Shown here piece by piece: positions 26,201-34,200 of a stretch of 64,000 nt of DNA. Made by a program: the position numbers and the translations under genes. The stretch comes from Prevotella sp. GTDB taxonomy: Bacteria > Bacteroidota > Bacteroidia > Bacteroidales > Bacteroidaceae. Where the stretch lies: the NCBI GenBank assembly GCA_017442825.1, contig JAFRYZ010000003.1, forward strand, positions 62,001 to 126,000. Reading direction: 5' to 3'. Below the pieces are notes generated by a model. The model ran no database searches and was not told the DNA's origin. It was given only the letters and a program-made list of their open reading frames with translations. The stretch's first letter is position 1, and every line of letters begins with the position of its first letter.

Positions 26201-26789
26201 GACTCTCCCTGTGAGGGAGGAGAGCAATGACTCTCAAGATGCCAAGTCAAGAAATGCAGAGCATGTGGCGAAACAATCTGCTCCCCTCTCTCACAGGGAG
26301 GGGCAGGGGGAGAATCTGCCAGAGGAGCGTCTTGGGCACTATGTTTCCGACTGTTCTTTGGAATCTGACCTTGAAATGTATTTTCCCGATACCTATGTTC
26401 CCGGCAGTAGCGAACGTATGTTGCTCTATCGAGAACTCGACAATATTGAGAATGACCGTGAACTGGAAGCCTATCGCCAGCGGCTTATCGACCGCTTCGG
26501 TACCATTCCTCACGAAGGCGAAGAACTCATGCGTGTTGTTAGCTTGCGCCGTTTGGGAAAACTGTTGGGGTGCGAGAAAATTATACTGAAGCAAGGGCGT
26601 ATGCAACTTCAGTTGGTGAGAAATGCCGATAGCCCTTATTATCAGAGTGCTGTCTTCGGGCGTATCATAGATTATATGATGGCGCATCCCAAGCAGTGTA
26701 TGCTGAAAGAGGTGAAAGGACGCCGTATGGCTGTTGTCACGGATGTGCAGAGTGTTAGTGCAGCAGTAGATATATTGCAGCAAATCTAA
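23205..26789 (+). CDS. mfd: Transcription-repair coupling factor
   Basis: Removes stalled RNA polymerase at lesions and recruits UvrA. The 1194-residue protein has the UvrB-like N-terminal module (about 20-330), the RNA-polymerase-interacting domain starting at MEPGDFIVHVDFGIGKFAGL (near 485), the translocase with Walker A GDVGFGKT at 637-644 and DEEQ at 738-741, the TRG region with LDIRGAGNLLGAEQSG (near 965), and the C-terminal D7 domain. An unusual polar insertion at about 1002-1040 separates the TRG part from D7; its DNA carries palindromic CTCCCTGTGAGGGAG and CTCACAGGGAGGGG elements. A smaller low-complexity insert lies at about 125-145. All catalytic residues are kept. Confidence 0.95.
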   Translation: MDIKALTKQYAALPQTAAMLHEMGKKSVQTIFLDGLLASSSPLFFGGMAERMKKNRTARGATFLFVLNDADEAGYFYHDLEALLQEEVSVLFFPSSYRRAVKYGQRDAANEILRTEVMAALAGRTERTGDAEESSTCEKQGNGAMPLFIVSYPEALAELVVSKKVIDDRMINLSVGQTADIVAIEKRLREYGFQETDYVYEPGQFAVRGSILDIYSFSHELPYRIDFFGDEIETIRTFEVESQLSHEMKTDVSIVPELTGTDTEKIPFLHFLPDDSVLVMKDYAFVRDTIGNIYDAGFSEQAKTERLAGATEVEQAEIEREMRRESQLLMATQFDKDALRFKHVMLSKRVDQPHEQSKSVRIAFQVSPQPLFHKNFDLLVQILKDYRQQGYTLYILADSMKQQQRLHDILMEREPEPWEGAESENNIFVPVSKTLHEGFVEHELKACFFTDHQIFDRFHKFNLKSEHARAGKMALTLKELQEMEPGDFIVHVDFGIGKFAGLVRVPKEQGEGYQEKIRLIYQRGDIVDVSIHSLYKISKYRSNNGDKEPRLSTLGTGAWERMKEKTKARMKDIARDLIRLYAKRQKEKGFAYSPDTFMQQELEASFLYEDTPDQMKATLEVKTDMESSRPMDRLVCGDVGFGKTEVAVRAAFKAACDSKQVAVLVPTTVLAFQHFQTFRDRLRRLPVRVDYLSRARSTKQTRQILEDLEAGRIDILIGTHKLIGKTVKWKDLGLLIVDEEQKFGVSVKEKLRQLKTNVDTLTMSATPIPRTLQFSLMGARDMSIMRTPPPNRYPIQTELARFGSEVIADAINFEMSRNGQVFFVNDNIKGLDHIANVIRKYIPDCRIAIGHGQMKPEQLEEIVMGFINHDYDVLLSTTIVENGIDIPNANTIIINDAHRFGLSDLHQMRGRVGRSNRKAFCYLLSPPLSVLSADARRRLEALETFSDLGSGFALAVQDLDIRGAGNLLGAEQSGFMEDLGYETYLKILKEAMAELRNEQTLPVREESNDSQDAKSRNAEHVAKQSAPLSHREGQGENLPEERLGHYVSDCSLESDLEMYFPDTYVPGSSERMLLYRELDNIENDRELEAYRQRLIDRFGTIPHEGEELMRVVSLRRLGKLLGCEKIILKQGRMQLQLVRNADSPYYQSAVFGRIIDYMMAHPKQCMLKEVKGRRMAVVTDVQSVSAAVDILQQI

Positions 26790-26820
26790 TATCGGAACTC
26801 TCACCAATCAGTAGTAAGAC

Positions 26821-27495
26821 ATGGATGTCAACAAAATATATGAATGGCGAAGACAGGGACGCATAGAAGAAGCTTATGATGCGGCTCGTCAGATCTATGC
26901 CATTGATAAAGGTGAGCGAGCATCGTCCTTGATGTTTTGGACGGCTGTCGATATGCTGAAAAGAAAGGTGTTGGAAAAGCATATGGAGGAGGCTCGTAAA
27001 ATTTACAAGGCATTAGAACGGCTGATGACAGGAGTGGAAGACAAGGAGGGGTGGATGGCTGATGCCATGAAGAAGTGTAAGGCCGTTATTAAAAGTGGTG
27101 AAACACGTGAAGAACTGTTGAGGCACGGACCAGACCACATGAAAATGGGAGTATGGGGTGAAGATATGGCTGCTGCCTATTTGCAGGAACAGGGATATGT
27201 GATTGTGGAGCGCGACTGGCATTCGCAACATCGTGACATAGACATCATCGCTCAACATGACAACTGTCTGGTATTCATTGAGGTGAAGACACGCCGTAAC
27301 CGTGACCTGACGGAACCTGAAGAGGCTGTAAACTATAAGAAGCAAAAGAATCTTCGTCTTGCCATCAACCACTACATTCAATACCGGAATTTAGATATAC
27401 CGTGGCGTTTCGATGTGATTACGGTAGTAGGTCGGGTAGGAGACGAAAAACCCGAAATAGTCCATTTGGAAGACTTTGCGTTGCTATGTGGCTAA
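26821..27495 (+). CDS. YraN/UPF0102 protein with an N-terminal TPR-like extension
   Basis: Residues 109-224 match the UPF0102 (YraN) family: GVWGEDMAAAYLQEQGY, HRDIDIIA and the nuclease-like FIEVKTR with E154 and K156, so a PD-(D/E)xK fold. The usual family length is about 120 residues; here another 108 residues precede it, with helices EEAYDAARQIYAID and MEEARKIYKALERL that look like TPR repeats. The function of YraN is not established; Holliday-junction-resolvase-like folds suggest DNA processing. It follows mfd by 31 bases in the same direction. Confidence 0.8.
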   Translation: MDVNKIYEWRRQGRIEEAYDAARQIYAIDKGERASSLMFWTAVDMLKRKVLEKHMEEARKIYKALERLMTGVEDKEGWMADAMKKCKAVIKSGETREELLRHGPDHMKMGVWGEDMAAAYLQEQGYVIVERDWHSQHRDIDIIAQHDNCLVFIEVKTRRNRDLTEPEEAVNYKKQKNLRLAINHYIQYRNLDIPWRFDVITVVGRVGDEKPEIVHLEDFALLCG

Positions 27496-27497
27496 AA

Positions 27498-27537
27498 AAT
27501 ATGGATAAATTTTGATGGTGCAAAATTTATCCATATT
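27498..27537. terminator. Bidirectional hairpin between yraN and trpB
   Basis: A perfect 16-bp stem (arms 27498-27513 and 27522-27537) with an 8-base loop sits just after the yraN stop and before the trpB stop on the other strand. A/T-rich arms give T runs both ways. Confidence 0.75.
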
Positions 27538-27562
27538 ATGGTTACTATACTATGATATTCTA

Positions 27563-28915
27563 TTAGTCCAATGCCTTTAAGTTTTCTGCAATCATTTCAT
27601 CGGTGACGGTATAGTTTTGCAGGTCACCCTTGATGAATGCATCGTAGGAAGGCATGTCGATAAGACCATGACCACTGAGGTTGAAGAGGATGACTTTCTC
27701 TTCGCCTGTCTCCTTGCACTTCTTAGCCTCGCGGATAGTAGCTGCGATAGCGTGACAGCTCTCCGGAGCAGGAATGATACCCTCGGTGCGCGAGAAGAGT
27801 ACACCAGCCTCGAAGGTCTCCAACTGGGGAATATCAACACCCTTCATCAATCCGTCTTTGATGAGCTGAGATACAATCATGCCGGCACCATGGTAGCGCA
27901 ATCCACCTGCATGGATGTTGGACGGCTTGAAGTTGTGGCCGAGTGTGAACATTGGGAGCAGTGGGGTATAGCCGGCTTCGTCTCCAAAATCGTAACGGAA
28001 CTGACCGCGTGTGAGCTTCGGGCAGCTGTTCGGCTCTGCAGCGATGAACTCTGTGGTCTTGCCATCGAGAATGTTATGGCGCATGAAGGGGAAGGCTATA
28101 CCACCGAAGTTGCTACCACCACCAAAGCAGGCTATCACCATATCAGGATATTCGCCAGCCATCTCCATCTGCTTCTCTGCCTCAAGACCAATGATGCTCT
28201 GGTGGAGGGCTACATGGTTGAGTACCGAACCAAGGGTGTACTTACAGTTGGGGGTGGTGGTGGCCAGTTCCACCGCCTCAGAGATGGCCGTACCCAGTGA
28301 ACCCGTATGCATAGGATCCCTTGTAAGGATGTTTTTTCCTGCACGTGTGGACATCGAAGGAGAACCCTCGACCACGGCTCCGAAGGTACGCATGATGCTG
28401 GAGCGGTAAGGCTTTTGCTGCATGGTAATCTTCACCTGATATACCGCACAGTCAAGTCCGTAGAGGTTGGCTGCGTATGAAAGGGCAGCGCCCCATTGTC
28501 CGGCACCTGTCTCTGTGGTGACATTGGTTGTTCCCTCTTGTTTTGCATAGTAGCACTGAGGCAGTGCAGAGTTGATCTTATGTGAACCCAGCGGGTTGGT
28601 ACTTTCGTTCTTGAAATAGATGTGGGCAGGTGTGCCGAGAGCCTCTTCCAAAGCGTATGCGCGAACAAGTGGGGTAGAGCGGTAGAACTTATACTTGTCA
28701 AGCACTTCCTCTGGTATGTCTATCCATGCATGTTCTGTGTCGAGTTCCTGCACGCAGCACTCGCGTGGGAAGATGTGAGCAAGGTCGTCCACGCCCAACG
28801 GTTGCTTGGTTACTGGATGAATGGGTGGCATGGGCTTGTTAGGCATGTCTGCCTGTATGTTATACCACTGTGTAGGGATGTCTTGCTCTTGTAAAATAAA
28901 CTTTTTCTGTTTCAT
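27563..28915 (-). CDS. trpB: Tryptophan synthase beta chain, TrpB2 type
   Basis: PLP enzyme joining indole and serine. The 450-residue length, the N-terminal LQEQDIPTQWYNIQADMP and LAHIFPRECC regions, and the isolated location away from trp genes identify the TrpB2 subfamily rather than the TrpA-coupled TrpB1. The PLP lysine is in NPLGSHKINSA (K113), and the phosphate-binding GGGSNFGG loop is present. I start at MKQKKFILQE (28915); the frame continues 76 codons upstream, but that part is the tandem repeat and is not conserved protein. TrpB2 may salvage indole. Confidence 0.9.
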   Translation of the reverse strand: MKQKKFILQEQDIPTQWYNIQADMPNKPMPPIHPVTKQPLGVDDLAHIFPRECCVQELDTEHAWIDIPEEVLDKYKFYRSTPLVRAYALEEALGTPAHIYFKNESTNPLGSHKINSALPQCYYAKQEGTTNVTTETGAGQWGAALSYAANLYGLDCAVYQVKITMQQKPYRSSIMRTFGAVVEGSPSMSTRAGKNILTRDPMHTGSLGTAISEAVELATTTPNCKYTLGSVLNHVALHQSIIGLEAEKQMEMAGEYPDMVIACFGGGSNFGGIAFPFMRHNILDGKTTEFIAAEPNSCPKLTRGQFRYDFGDEAGYTPLLPMFTLGHNFKPSNIHAGGLRYHGAGMIVSQLIKDGLMKGVDIPQLETFEAGVLFSRTEGIIPAPESCHAIAATIREAKKCKETGEEKVILFNLSGHGLIDMPSYDAFIKGDLQNYTVTDEMIAENLKALD

Positions 28916-28934
28916 AATGCTAGTTTTTATTGCT

Positions 28935-29090
28935 AAAACGTTGGATTTGATCCGACCATTTCTCGCCATGGCAGAGTTAATGCAAGCATCACTCTGCTCA
29001 CCTGGCTTGACGAAAACGTTGGAATTAATCCGACCTTTTCTCGCCATGGCAGAGTTGATACAAGTATCACTCTGCTCACCTGGCTTGACG
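28935..29090. repeat. 78-bp tandem duplication upstream of trpB
   Basis: Two 78-base copies, 28935-29012 and 29013-29090, differ at only a few positions. Each contains a hairpin of GGCAGAGT...GATAC and GTATC..ACTCTGC type around 28980 and 29058. A third partial start AAAACGTTG follows at 29091. As 78 is a multiple of three, the minus-strand frame stays open through both copies, giving a spurious N-terminal extension. The array lies between the trpB start and its likely -7 box near 29098-29105, so it forms the mRNA leader. Confidence 0.8.
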
Positions 29091-29192
29091 AAAACGTTGC
29101 AAAAATATAGAATTTTGACAATAGTACCAAACAATAATACCAAATAAAGTAGCAGAAACTGTGTTTTTTTCTAAATTATAAATTATTTTATT

Positions 29193-29200
29193 TACCTTTG
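29193..29200 (+). promoter_or_regulatory. -7 box for the TM2-symporter operon
   Basis: TACCTTTG at 29193-29200 lies 43 bases before the start codon at 29243; the -33 region is T-rich and less clear. Confidence 0.5.
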
Positions 29201-29242
29201 CACGCAGAAATTGTAATATTCATTTAATAAATAGTAATCATT

Positions 29243-29620
29243 ATGGCACTTATTCCTTGTTCAGAATGTGGAAACCTAGTTTCCGAAAATGCAACATCAT
29301 GTCCAAAATGTGGTCAACCTATTCACCGTGCAGCAACCCCGCAGCCAAACCGTTTTGCTGATCAGACAAGCAAACCCGCCGCTCCGGTATCATCAAAAGA
29401 CAAGACAACGGCAGGTATTCTTGCATTGCTCATCGGTGGTCTGGGCATCCACTACTTCTATCTTGGAAAGTCTGTAGCTGGCATCGTCTTCCTGCTGCTG
29501 TGCTGCACTGGCATTCCGTCGATACTGGCATTCATCCAAGGCATCCTCATGCTGACGATGACTGACGAACAGTTCGAGGCTAAGTATGTGGACAATCCGT
29601 CTTCGTTCCCGCTGTTCTAA
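29243..29620 (+). CDS. Zinc-ribbon and TM2-domain membrane protein
   Basis: An N-terminal zinc ribbon (C6, C9, C20, C23) is followed by a Pro/Ala linker and a TM2 domain (about 52-110) with two membrane helices and the GGLGIHYFYLGK motif. TM2 proteins are widespread and poorly understood. The gene is followed after six bases by the symporter gene, whose GTG start suggests translational coupling. Confidence 0.8.
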   Translation: MALIPCSECGNLVSENATSCPKCGQPIHRAATPQPNRFADQTSKPAAPVSSKDKTTAGILALLIGGLGIHYFYLGKSVAGIVFLLLCCTGIPSILAFIQGILMLTMTDEQFEAKYVDNPSSFPLF

Positions 29621-29626
29621 CGTGCG

Positions 29627-31084
29627 GTGCTGATTCTTCTTACGGTACTTGCCTATTTCGCCATATTGTTTGCGTTTAGCAAACTGGTGGGAGGGCAACG
29701 TTCGGACAATGCTGCGTTTTATCGCGGCAATCGGCAGTCGCCTTGGTACATGGTGGCATTCGGTATGGTAGGAGCTTCCATATCGGGTGTTACCTTTGTC
29801 AGTGTACCAGGTATGGTTTTGTTGTCCGACATGACCTATCTCCAGACGTGCTTAGGGTTTATTGTCGGTTATTTTGCGGTTGCCTTCCTCTTACTGCCAG
29901 TCTATTATCGGTTGAATTTAACTACCATCTACACTTATCTACAGGGTAGGCTGGGGCATCGTTCATATAAGACTGGCGCATCATTCTTCTTGTTGTCGAA
30001 GATGACGGGGGCAGCTGTTCGCTTCTATATTGTTTGCATGATACTCTATGAGTATGTAATAGCTCCTTTGGTAGTATCAGAAGGTTTTTCCTTCCCCTTG
30101 GGAGGAGGTTGGCAGTTTCCCCTTACCGTCGTCGTGCTGGTTGCCTTGATATGGCTCTACACGCGAAGGGGAGGCATTCGGACGCTGGTTTGGACAGATT
30201 CCCTGCAGACGGTATGTATGTTTGCTGCGTTGCTCCTTATTATATATAAGGTGATAGGGCAGTTGGATATGTCCGTGGGCGAGGCAATGAATGCGGTCAT
30301 GGCTGACGGTCATAGTCGTATCTTTGTTTTCGACGACTGGGTGTCGAAACAGAATTTCTGGAAACAGTTTCTCAGTGGTATCTTTATCGTCGTGGTGATG
30401 ACGGGTTTGGATCAGGACATGATGCAGAAGAATCTGACATGCAAGAACCTGCGCGATGCACAGAAAGACATGTGTACGTATGGTTTTGCCTTCGCTCCGG
30501 CAAATCTGCTGTTTATGTGCCTTGGCGTTCTTCTTGTACTCCTGTCGCAGAAACAGGGATTGGCACTTCCCGACACGCCAGACCAGTTGCTCCCGATGTT
30601 TGCAGCCAATGGCATGTTAGGACAACTGGTTGTGGTGCTCTTCACTATCGGTATCGTAGCAGCATCGTTCAGCAGTGCCGATTCGGCTCTTACAGCTTTG
30701 ACGACCTGTTTTTGTGTTGATATCATGGGGCGGAAGGACGATGAACGGTTGCGCAAACGGGCACATCTCATGATGGCAATGGTCTTTGTGATGTTTATTC
30801 TGTTGTTCCGCATGCTCAACTCCGACAGTGTCATCGATGCCATTTACATCATGTGCTCCTATACCTACGGTCCTCTGCTGGGCTTGTTTGCCTTCGGTTT
30901 GTTGACACGCAGAAAGACAAACGACCGCTATGTACCCTATATAGCAATAGCGTCGCCGTTGATATGTTTTATCATCGACAACGCTACTAAATTATGCTTT
31001 GACTATCAGTTCGGTTACGAACTGCTGATGTTGAACGGAGTGCTAACCTTCGTAGGGCTCTGGATCAACCGACAGTTGTCTTAA
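29627..31084 (+). CDS. Sodium:solute symporter family (SSF) transporter
   Basis: An inner-membrane Na+-coupled uptake protein with about 13 helices. The family region AASFSSADSALTALTTCFCVDI (near residues 345-366), with serines for the Na2 site, is clear. Length 485 is typical. The start is GTG at 29627 (MLILLTVLAYF), six bases after the TM2 gene. The substrate is not evident; no sialic acid or proline genes are nearby. Confidence 0.85.
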   Translation: MLILLTVLAYFAILFAFSKLVGGQRSDNAAFYRGNRQSPWYMVAFGMVGASISGVTFVSVPGMVLLSDMTYLQTCLGFIVGYFAVAFLLLPVYYRLNLTTIYTYLQGRLGHRSYKTGASFFLLSKMTGAAVRFYIVCMILYEYVIAPLVVSEGFSFPLGGGWQFPLTVVVLVALIWLYTRRGGIRTLVWTDSLQTVCMFAALLLIIYKVIGQLDMSVGEAMNAVMADGHSRIFVFDDWVSKQNFWKQFLSGIFIVVVMTGLDQDMMQKNLTCKNLRDAQKDMCTYGFAFAPANLLFMCLGVLLVLLSQKQGLALPDTPDQLLPMFAANGMLGQLVVVLFTIGIVAASFSSADSALTALTTCFCVDIMGRKDDERLRKRAHLMMAMVFVMFILLFRMLNSDSVIDAIYIMCSYTYGPLLGLFAFGLLTRRKTNDRYVPYIAIASPLICFIIDNATKLCFDYQFGYELLMLNGVLTFVGLWINRQLS

Positions 31085-31593
31085 TACGTATAGACTTCGC
31101 CGGTCATTGACGCATGTCCGTCTTGGAAGAAACCTCCTGATTGACTCTGTTGGCTCAAGATCAGCACAATGCAGCCACCTCTCTGTGCTGCCTCTTTACG
31201 TATCTTCTTTAGCGTCTTCTCGCTGAAGTGTCCTGCAGTAATAGAAAACGACCAAGTGCCGCTGGAGTGTTTCTCTATCTGACCGAGAGACTTGAGTCCC
31301 AAGACTTCATTCTTGTCGTTAACGACACGAACTTTTTCCCAGTCGTTAGGAGAATTGACGATTACTTTCTGCGACATCTCTTGAACGCGTCCGCTGGAGA
31401 AACGGATTTGCGCCAGCGCGTTTCTAGAGATGGTGTTGACGACATTTTCTCCTTGATAGCAGAATTTGATAAACTGTTCTGTCACTTCGGAAACAGTACC
31501 TTTTGCTACTGTTCCATTGTGGAAGTAAACTTCATCTTGTGCCATGCATTGAACACTGATGAATAATAGAAAAACATATAAGAATTTTTTTAT
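31081..31593 (-). CDS. Secreted protein of unknown function, with apparent ATA start
   Basis: The conserved part (MAQDEVYFHNG..., 154 residues from 31545) has a beta-rich start with VAKGTVSEVTEQFIKF and a C-terminal KTLKKIRKEAAQRGGCIVLIL, seen in small Bacteroidetes periplasmic proteins; no function is known to me. Upstream and in frame lies KKFLYVFLLFISVQCMAQD, a textbook signal peptide ending in AQ/D, but its first codon is ATA (31591-31593), with stop TAA two codons earlier. Either ATA is used, or an ATG was mutated or misread. If only the ATG at 31545 is used, export is lost. It overlaps the symporter stop by four bases, tail to tail. Confidence 0.6.
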   Translation of the reverse strand: MKKFLYVFLLFISVQCMAQDEVYFHNGTVAKGTVSEVTEQFIKFCYQGENVVNTISRNALAQIRFSSGRVQEMSQKVIVNSPNDWEKVRVVNDKNEVLGLKSLGQIEKHSSGTWSFSITAGHFSEKTLKKIRKEAAQRGGCIVLILSQQSQSGGFFQDGHASMTGEVYTY

Positions 31594-31636
31594 TGTTTAC
31601 TAAAGATAATCATGTAAAATATTATGTTTGATGCTC

Positions 31637-32584
31637 TCACAGTGTCTGAAGGTATCGTTCAGCTTCGAGAGCCGCTTTGCAGCCGCTGCCGGCAGCAACG
31701 ATAGCCTGTCGGTAGTATGGGTCGGCACAGTCGCCGGCGGCAAAGACACCTGGCAGTATCTCGCTAGGATGACTGGCATTGAAAACGCGCGGTGTGTCGC
31801 CTTGTGTAAGGATGTAACCCGTTTCGTCGGTTGCCACCCACTCCTTGAAGACATCCGTGTTGGGCTTGTGGCCGATGGCAAGGAAGAAGCCGTCGATGGG
31901 CAAGTCGTAACGTTCTTCGTCTTTCTCACCCATGCGTTTGACAAGGTGTGCACCTTCCACTCCGTTCTCGCCATAAAGTCCCACCGTGTTGTGTTCGTAG
32001 AGGATTTCAATCTTCTCGTTGCCCTCAACGCGCTTCTTCATGATGTCGGAGGCACGCAGATAGGGTTTGCGCACAATCATATAGACTTTCTTGCAGAGCT
32101 GAGCCAGATAAGTGGCTTCCTCACAAGCTGTATCGCCACCGCCAACGACCGCTACCACCTTCTTGCGGTAGAAGAAGCCGTCGCAGGTGGCACAGGCAGA
32201 GACACCCATGCCGTTGTATTTCTTTTCATCGTCCAGTCCCAGATACTTGGCGCTGGCACCGGTAGCAATGATGACGCTGTCAGTTTCAATCTCCTCTCCG
32301 CGGTCGGTGGTGAGCACGTAAGGACGTTTGGAGAAGTCTGCCTTCATGATGATGCCGTCGCGGATGTCTGTTCCGAAGCGTTCTGCCTGCTGACGCAGTT
32401 CCATCATCATCTGGTTGGCATCGACTCCTTCTGGATAGCCAGGGAAGTTTTCCACGATGGTGGTCTGTGTGAGCTGACCTCCCATCTGCAAACCGCAATA
32501 GAGCACGGGATTCAGATTGGCACGTCCGGCGTAGATGGCGGCTGTATATCCGGCAGGACCGCTGCCGATGATTAAGCATTTCAT
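31637..32584 (-). CDS. trxB: Thioredoxin-disulfide reductase
   Basis: NADPH-dependent flavoenzyme that reduces thioredoxin. It has the FAD-binding GSGPAGYTAA at 7-16, the redox-active CATC at 131-134, the NADPH-binding GGGDTACEEA, and GVFAAGDCADP near the end. Length 315 is standard. Its start overlaps the glutathione peroxidase stop by one base, so the two thiol-redox genes form an operon. Confidence 0.95.
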   Translation of the reverse strand: MKCLIIGSGPAGYTAAIYAGRANLNPVLYCGLQMGGQLTQTTIVENFPGYPEGVDANQMMMELRQQAERFGTDIRDGIIMKADFSKRPYVLTTDRGEEIETDSVIIATGASAKYLGLDDEKKYNGMGVSACATCDGFFYRKKVVAVVGGGDTACEEATYLAQLCKKVYMIVRKPYLRASDIMKKRVEGNEKIEILYEHNTVGLYGENGVEGAHLVKRMGEKDEERYDLPIDGFFLAIGHKPNTDVFKEWVATDETGYILTQGDTPRVFNASHPSEILPGVFAAGDCADPYYRQAIVAAGSGCKAALEAERYLQTL

Positions 32585-33210
32585 TACAACAGTTCTTCAA
32601 TTGCTTTTTCAATCACTTCCATTTTCTCTGTCGGCTCGAAGCGGGCAACGACCTGTCCTTTCTTGTTCACGAGGAACTTCGTGAAGTTCCACTTGATGTC
32701 GGGTTTCTGCTTGTAGTCGGGGTCAGCCTCGCTGAGCATGTTGTCGAGAATCGGGGCAATAGGGTGGCTCTCATCCCATCCGGCAAAACCTTTCTGCTCT
32801 TGTAAGAACTTGAACAGCGGGTCTGCATCAGGACCATTGACTTTCACTTTCTTGAAACGTGGAAACTCCGTGCCGAAGTTCAGCTTGCAGAACTCATGGA
32901 TGCTCTCGTCGGTGCCGGGAGCCTGCTGTCCGAACTGGTTGCAGGGGAAGTCGAGCACTTCAAATCCCTGAGCGTGGTATTTCTTATATAGAGCTTCCAA
33001 TTCATCGTACTGAGGCGTAAAGCCGCACTTGGTAGCCGTATTGACGATGAGTAATACTTCGTTGGCGTAAGACTTCAACGATACATCCTTTCCCTTTCTG
33101 TCCTTGACAGAGAATTCATAAACTGTTCTCATGTGTTGTTGGTTAGTTGTTTTACATTGAGTTGTTATCAATGCAAAGATAGTGATTATAATTGATAAAC
33201 GATACTTCAT
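32584..33210 (-). CDS. Glutathione peroxidase family protein (Cys type)
   Basis: Thiol peroxidase fold with the peroxidatic cysteine at C62 in NTATKCGFTPQY, the DFPCNQFGQQAPG motif with the second cysteine region, and IKWNFTKFLVNK near the C-terminus with the catalytic Trp-Asn. The cysteine form is usually thioredoxin-dependent, which fits co-transcription with trxB. An N-terminal hydrophobic stretch (4-18) could be a signal; TTQC at 16-19 is a poor lipobox. A start at 33132 (MRTVYEFSV) would give a cytoplasmic enzyme. Confidence 0.88.
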   Translation of the reverse strand: MKYRLSIIITIFALITTQCKTTNQQHMRTVYEFSVKDRKGKDVSLKSYANEVLLIVNTATKCGFTPQYDELEALYKKYHAQGFEVLDFPCNQFGQQAPGTDESIHEFCKLNFGTEFPRFKKVKVNGPDADPLFKFLQEQKGFAGWDESHPIAPILDNMLSEADPDYKQKPDIKWNFTKFLVNKKGQVVARFEPTEKMEVIEKAIEELL

Positions 33211-33356
33211 GTTGGTTTTATTATGATTATTTTACAACTGGATGGGGTGAGCATCATGATGCCAAAATTACAAAAAAAGCAGAATATCTGCAATAATCAT
33301 GTGCAAAAAAGAGAAGCGAATAGGGAAATCCCTACAGAAGAATATGTTTTTTCTTC

Positions 33357-33387
33357 TTGTATGGTGTGATTTTATTCATTACTTTTG
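33357..33387 (+). promoter_or_regulatory. Promoter of the paired lipoprotein genes
   Basis: TTGT at 33357-33360, 19 bases, then TACTTTTG at 33380-33387, with the start codon at 33421 or 33433. Confidence 0.55.
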
Positions 33388-33420
33388 CAACAGATTTAAG
33401 AAATACAAACCAATTAAACC

Positions 33421-34137
33421 ATGAGAATAGAGATGAAGAAGATTCACAACTTATTGACCGTGCTTGCGATAGCAGCCGTGTCACTGGCAGTCACCAGTTG
33501 CTATGACAGTTGGCGTGACCGTTACTACACTTATTGGGACTATGATTATGGCTATCATGGCCGTAGCTGGGATTACAACCGTGACAGCTATTACCATCCT
33601 GGAAACTATAGCGACTATAATGAGGCTTATGACCTTGCCGATGCCCTGCGGGGTGAGTGGGAAGGTTTTGTAACTTACCAATATACCGACGACGACAACC
33701 AGAAAGCCCAGGCCGAATTTGGGGCCAAGTTCCGTTTCGACCAGTTCAGTGGGACAGGAACGTCACTCAGCGGTACAGGCGTTGAGACCGATTATGATAA
33801 CGATGGCAACACGCAGACATTGCAGTTTGCTTGGTATGTTGACGAAAAAACGTCGGATATCTACATTCGCTATACAGAAACAGGAAAGACTTTCGTCATG
33901 GATATCGACAGCGAAAACTATGGATTCTTCCTGGACACGGGTAAGGGCATCTTCTACGGTTATGCTTTCGGTACGAATACCACCGATATGCTCTTCCTTG
34001 ACCTGCAGCGCCCACAGAGTCTGAAGGCAAAGGCCGATGGAGCAGATTCGGCTGCCAACGACAAGCAGTTTGGTTCTAAGACTGTTGCCAAGGCGCCTGT
34101 CAGCGGTCCTGTACAGAAAAAACTCTTGAAGAGATAA
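33421..34137 (+). CDS. Tyr/Asp-rich lipoprotein of unknown function
   Basis: A signal peptide with lipobox VTSC (cysteine at about 27) precedes a strongly aromatic segment (SWRDRYYTYWDYDYGYHGRS, 30-50), then a lipocalin-like beta region with LRGEWEGFV, FRFDQFSGTG and FAWYVDEKTSDIYIRY. The tail is basic. Start at 33421 or MKKIHN at 33433. It precedes a smaller related lipoprotein in the same direction, probably as an operon. The family is unrecognised. Confidence 0.65.
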   Translation: MRIEMKKIHNLLTVLAIAAVSLAVTSCYDSWRDRYYTYWDYDYGYHGRSWDYNRDSYYHPGNYSDYNEAYDLADALRGEWEGFVTYQYTDDDNQKAQAEFGAKFRFDQFSGTGTSLSGTGVETDYDNDGNTQTLQFAWYVDEKTSDIYIRYTETGKTFVMDIDSENYGFFLDTGKGIFYGYAFGTNTTDMLFLDLQRPQSLKAKADGADSAANDKQFGSKTVAKAPVSGPVQKKLLKR

Positions 34138-34200
34138 CCCGTATGCGGGTTTCTCTTCTTCAACACAAGAAAATAGTATTAACATAAAAACTTTAGCAAG

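Noticed and set aside
28935..29090. CRISPR array
   Set aside because: Only two directly abutting 78-bp copies without spacers, and no cas genes in the window.
28916..29143. 76-codon N-terminal extension of trpB2
   Set aside because: It is the 78-bp tandem repeat read in frame; TrpB2 proteins begin at MKQKKF-like positions.
31628..32575. 315-codon open frame opposite trxB
   Set aside because: Antisense shadow of a clear trxB; no domain recognised, and such frames are common in codon-biased genes.
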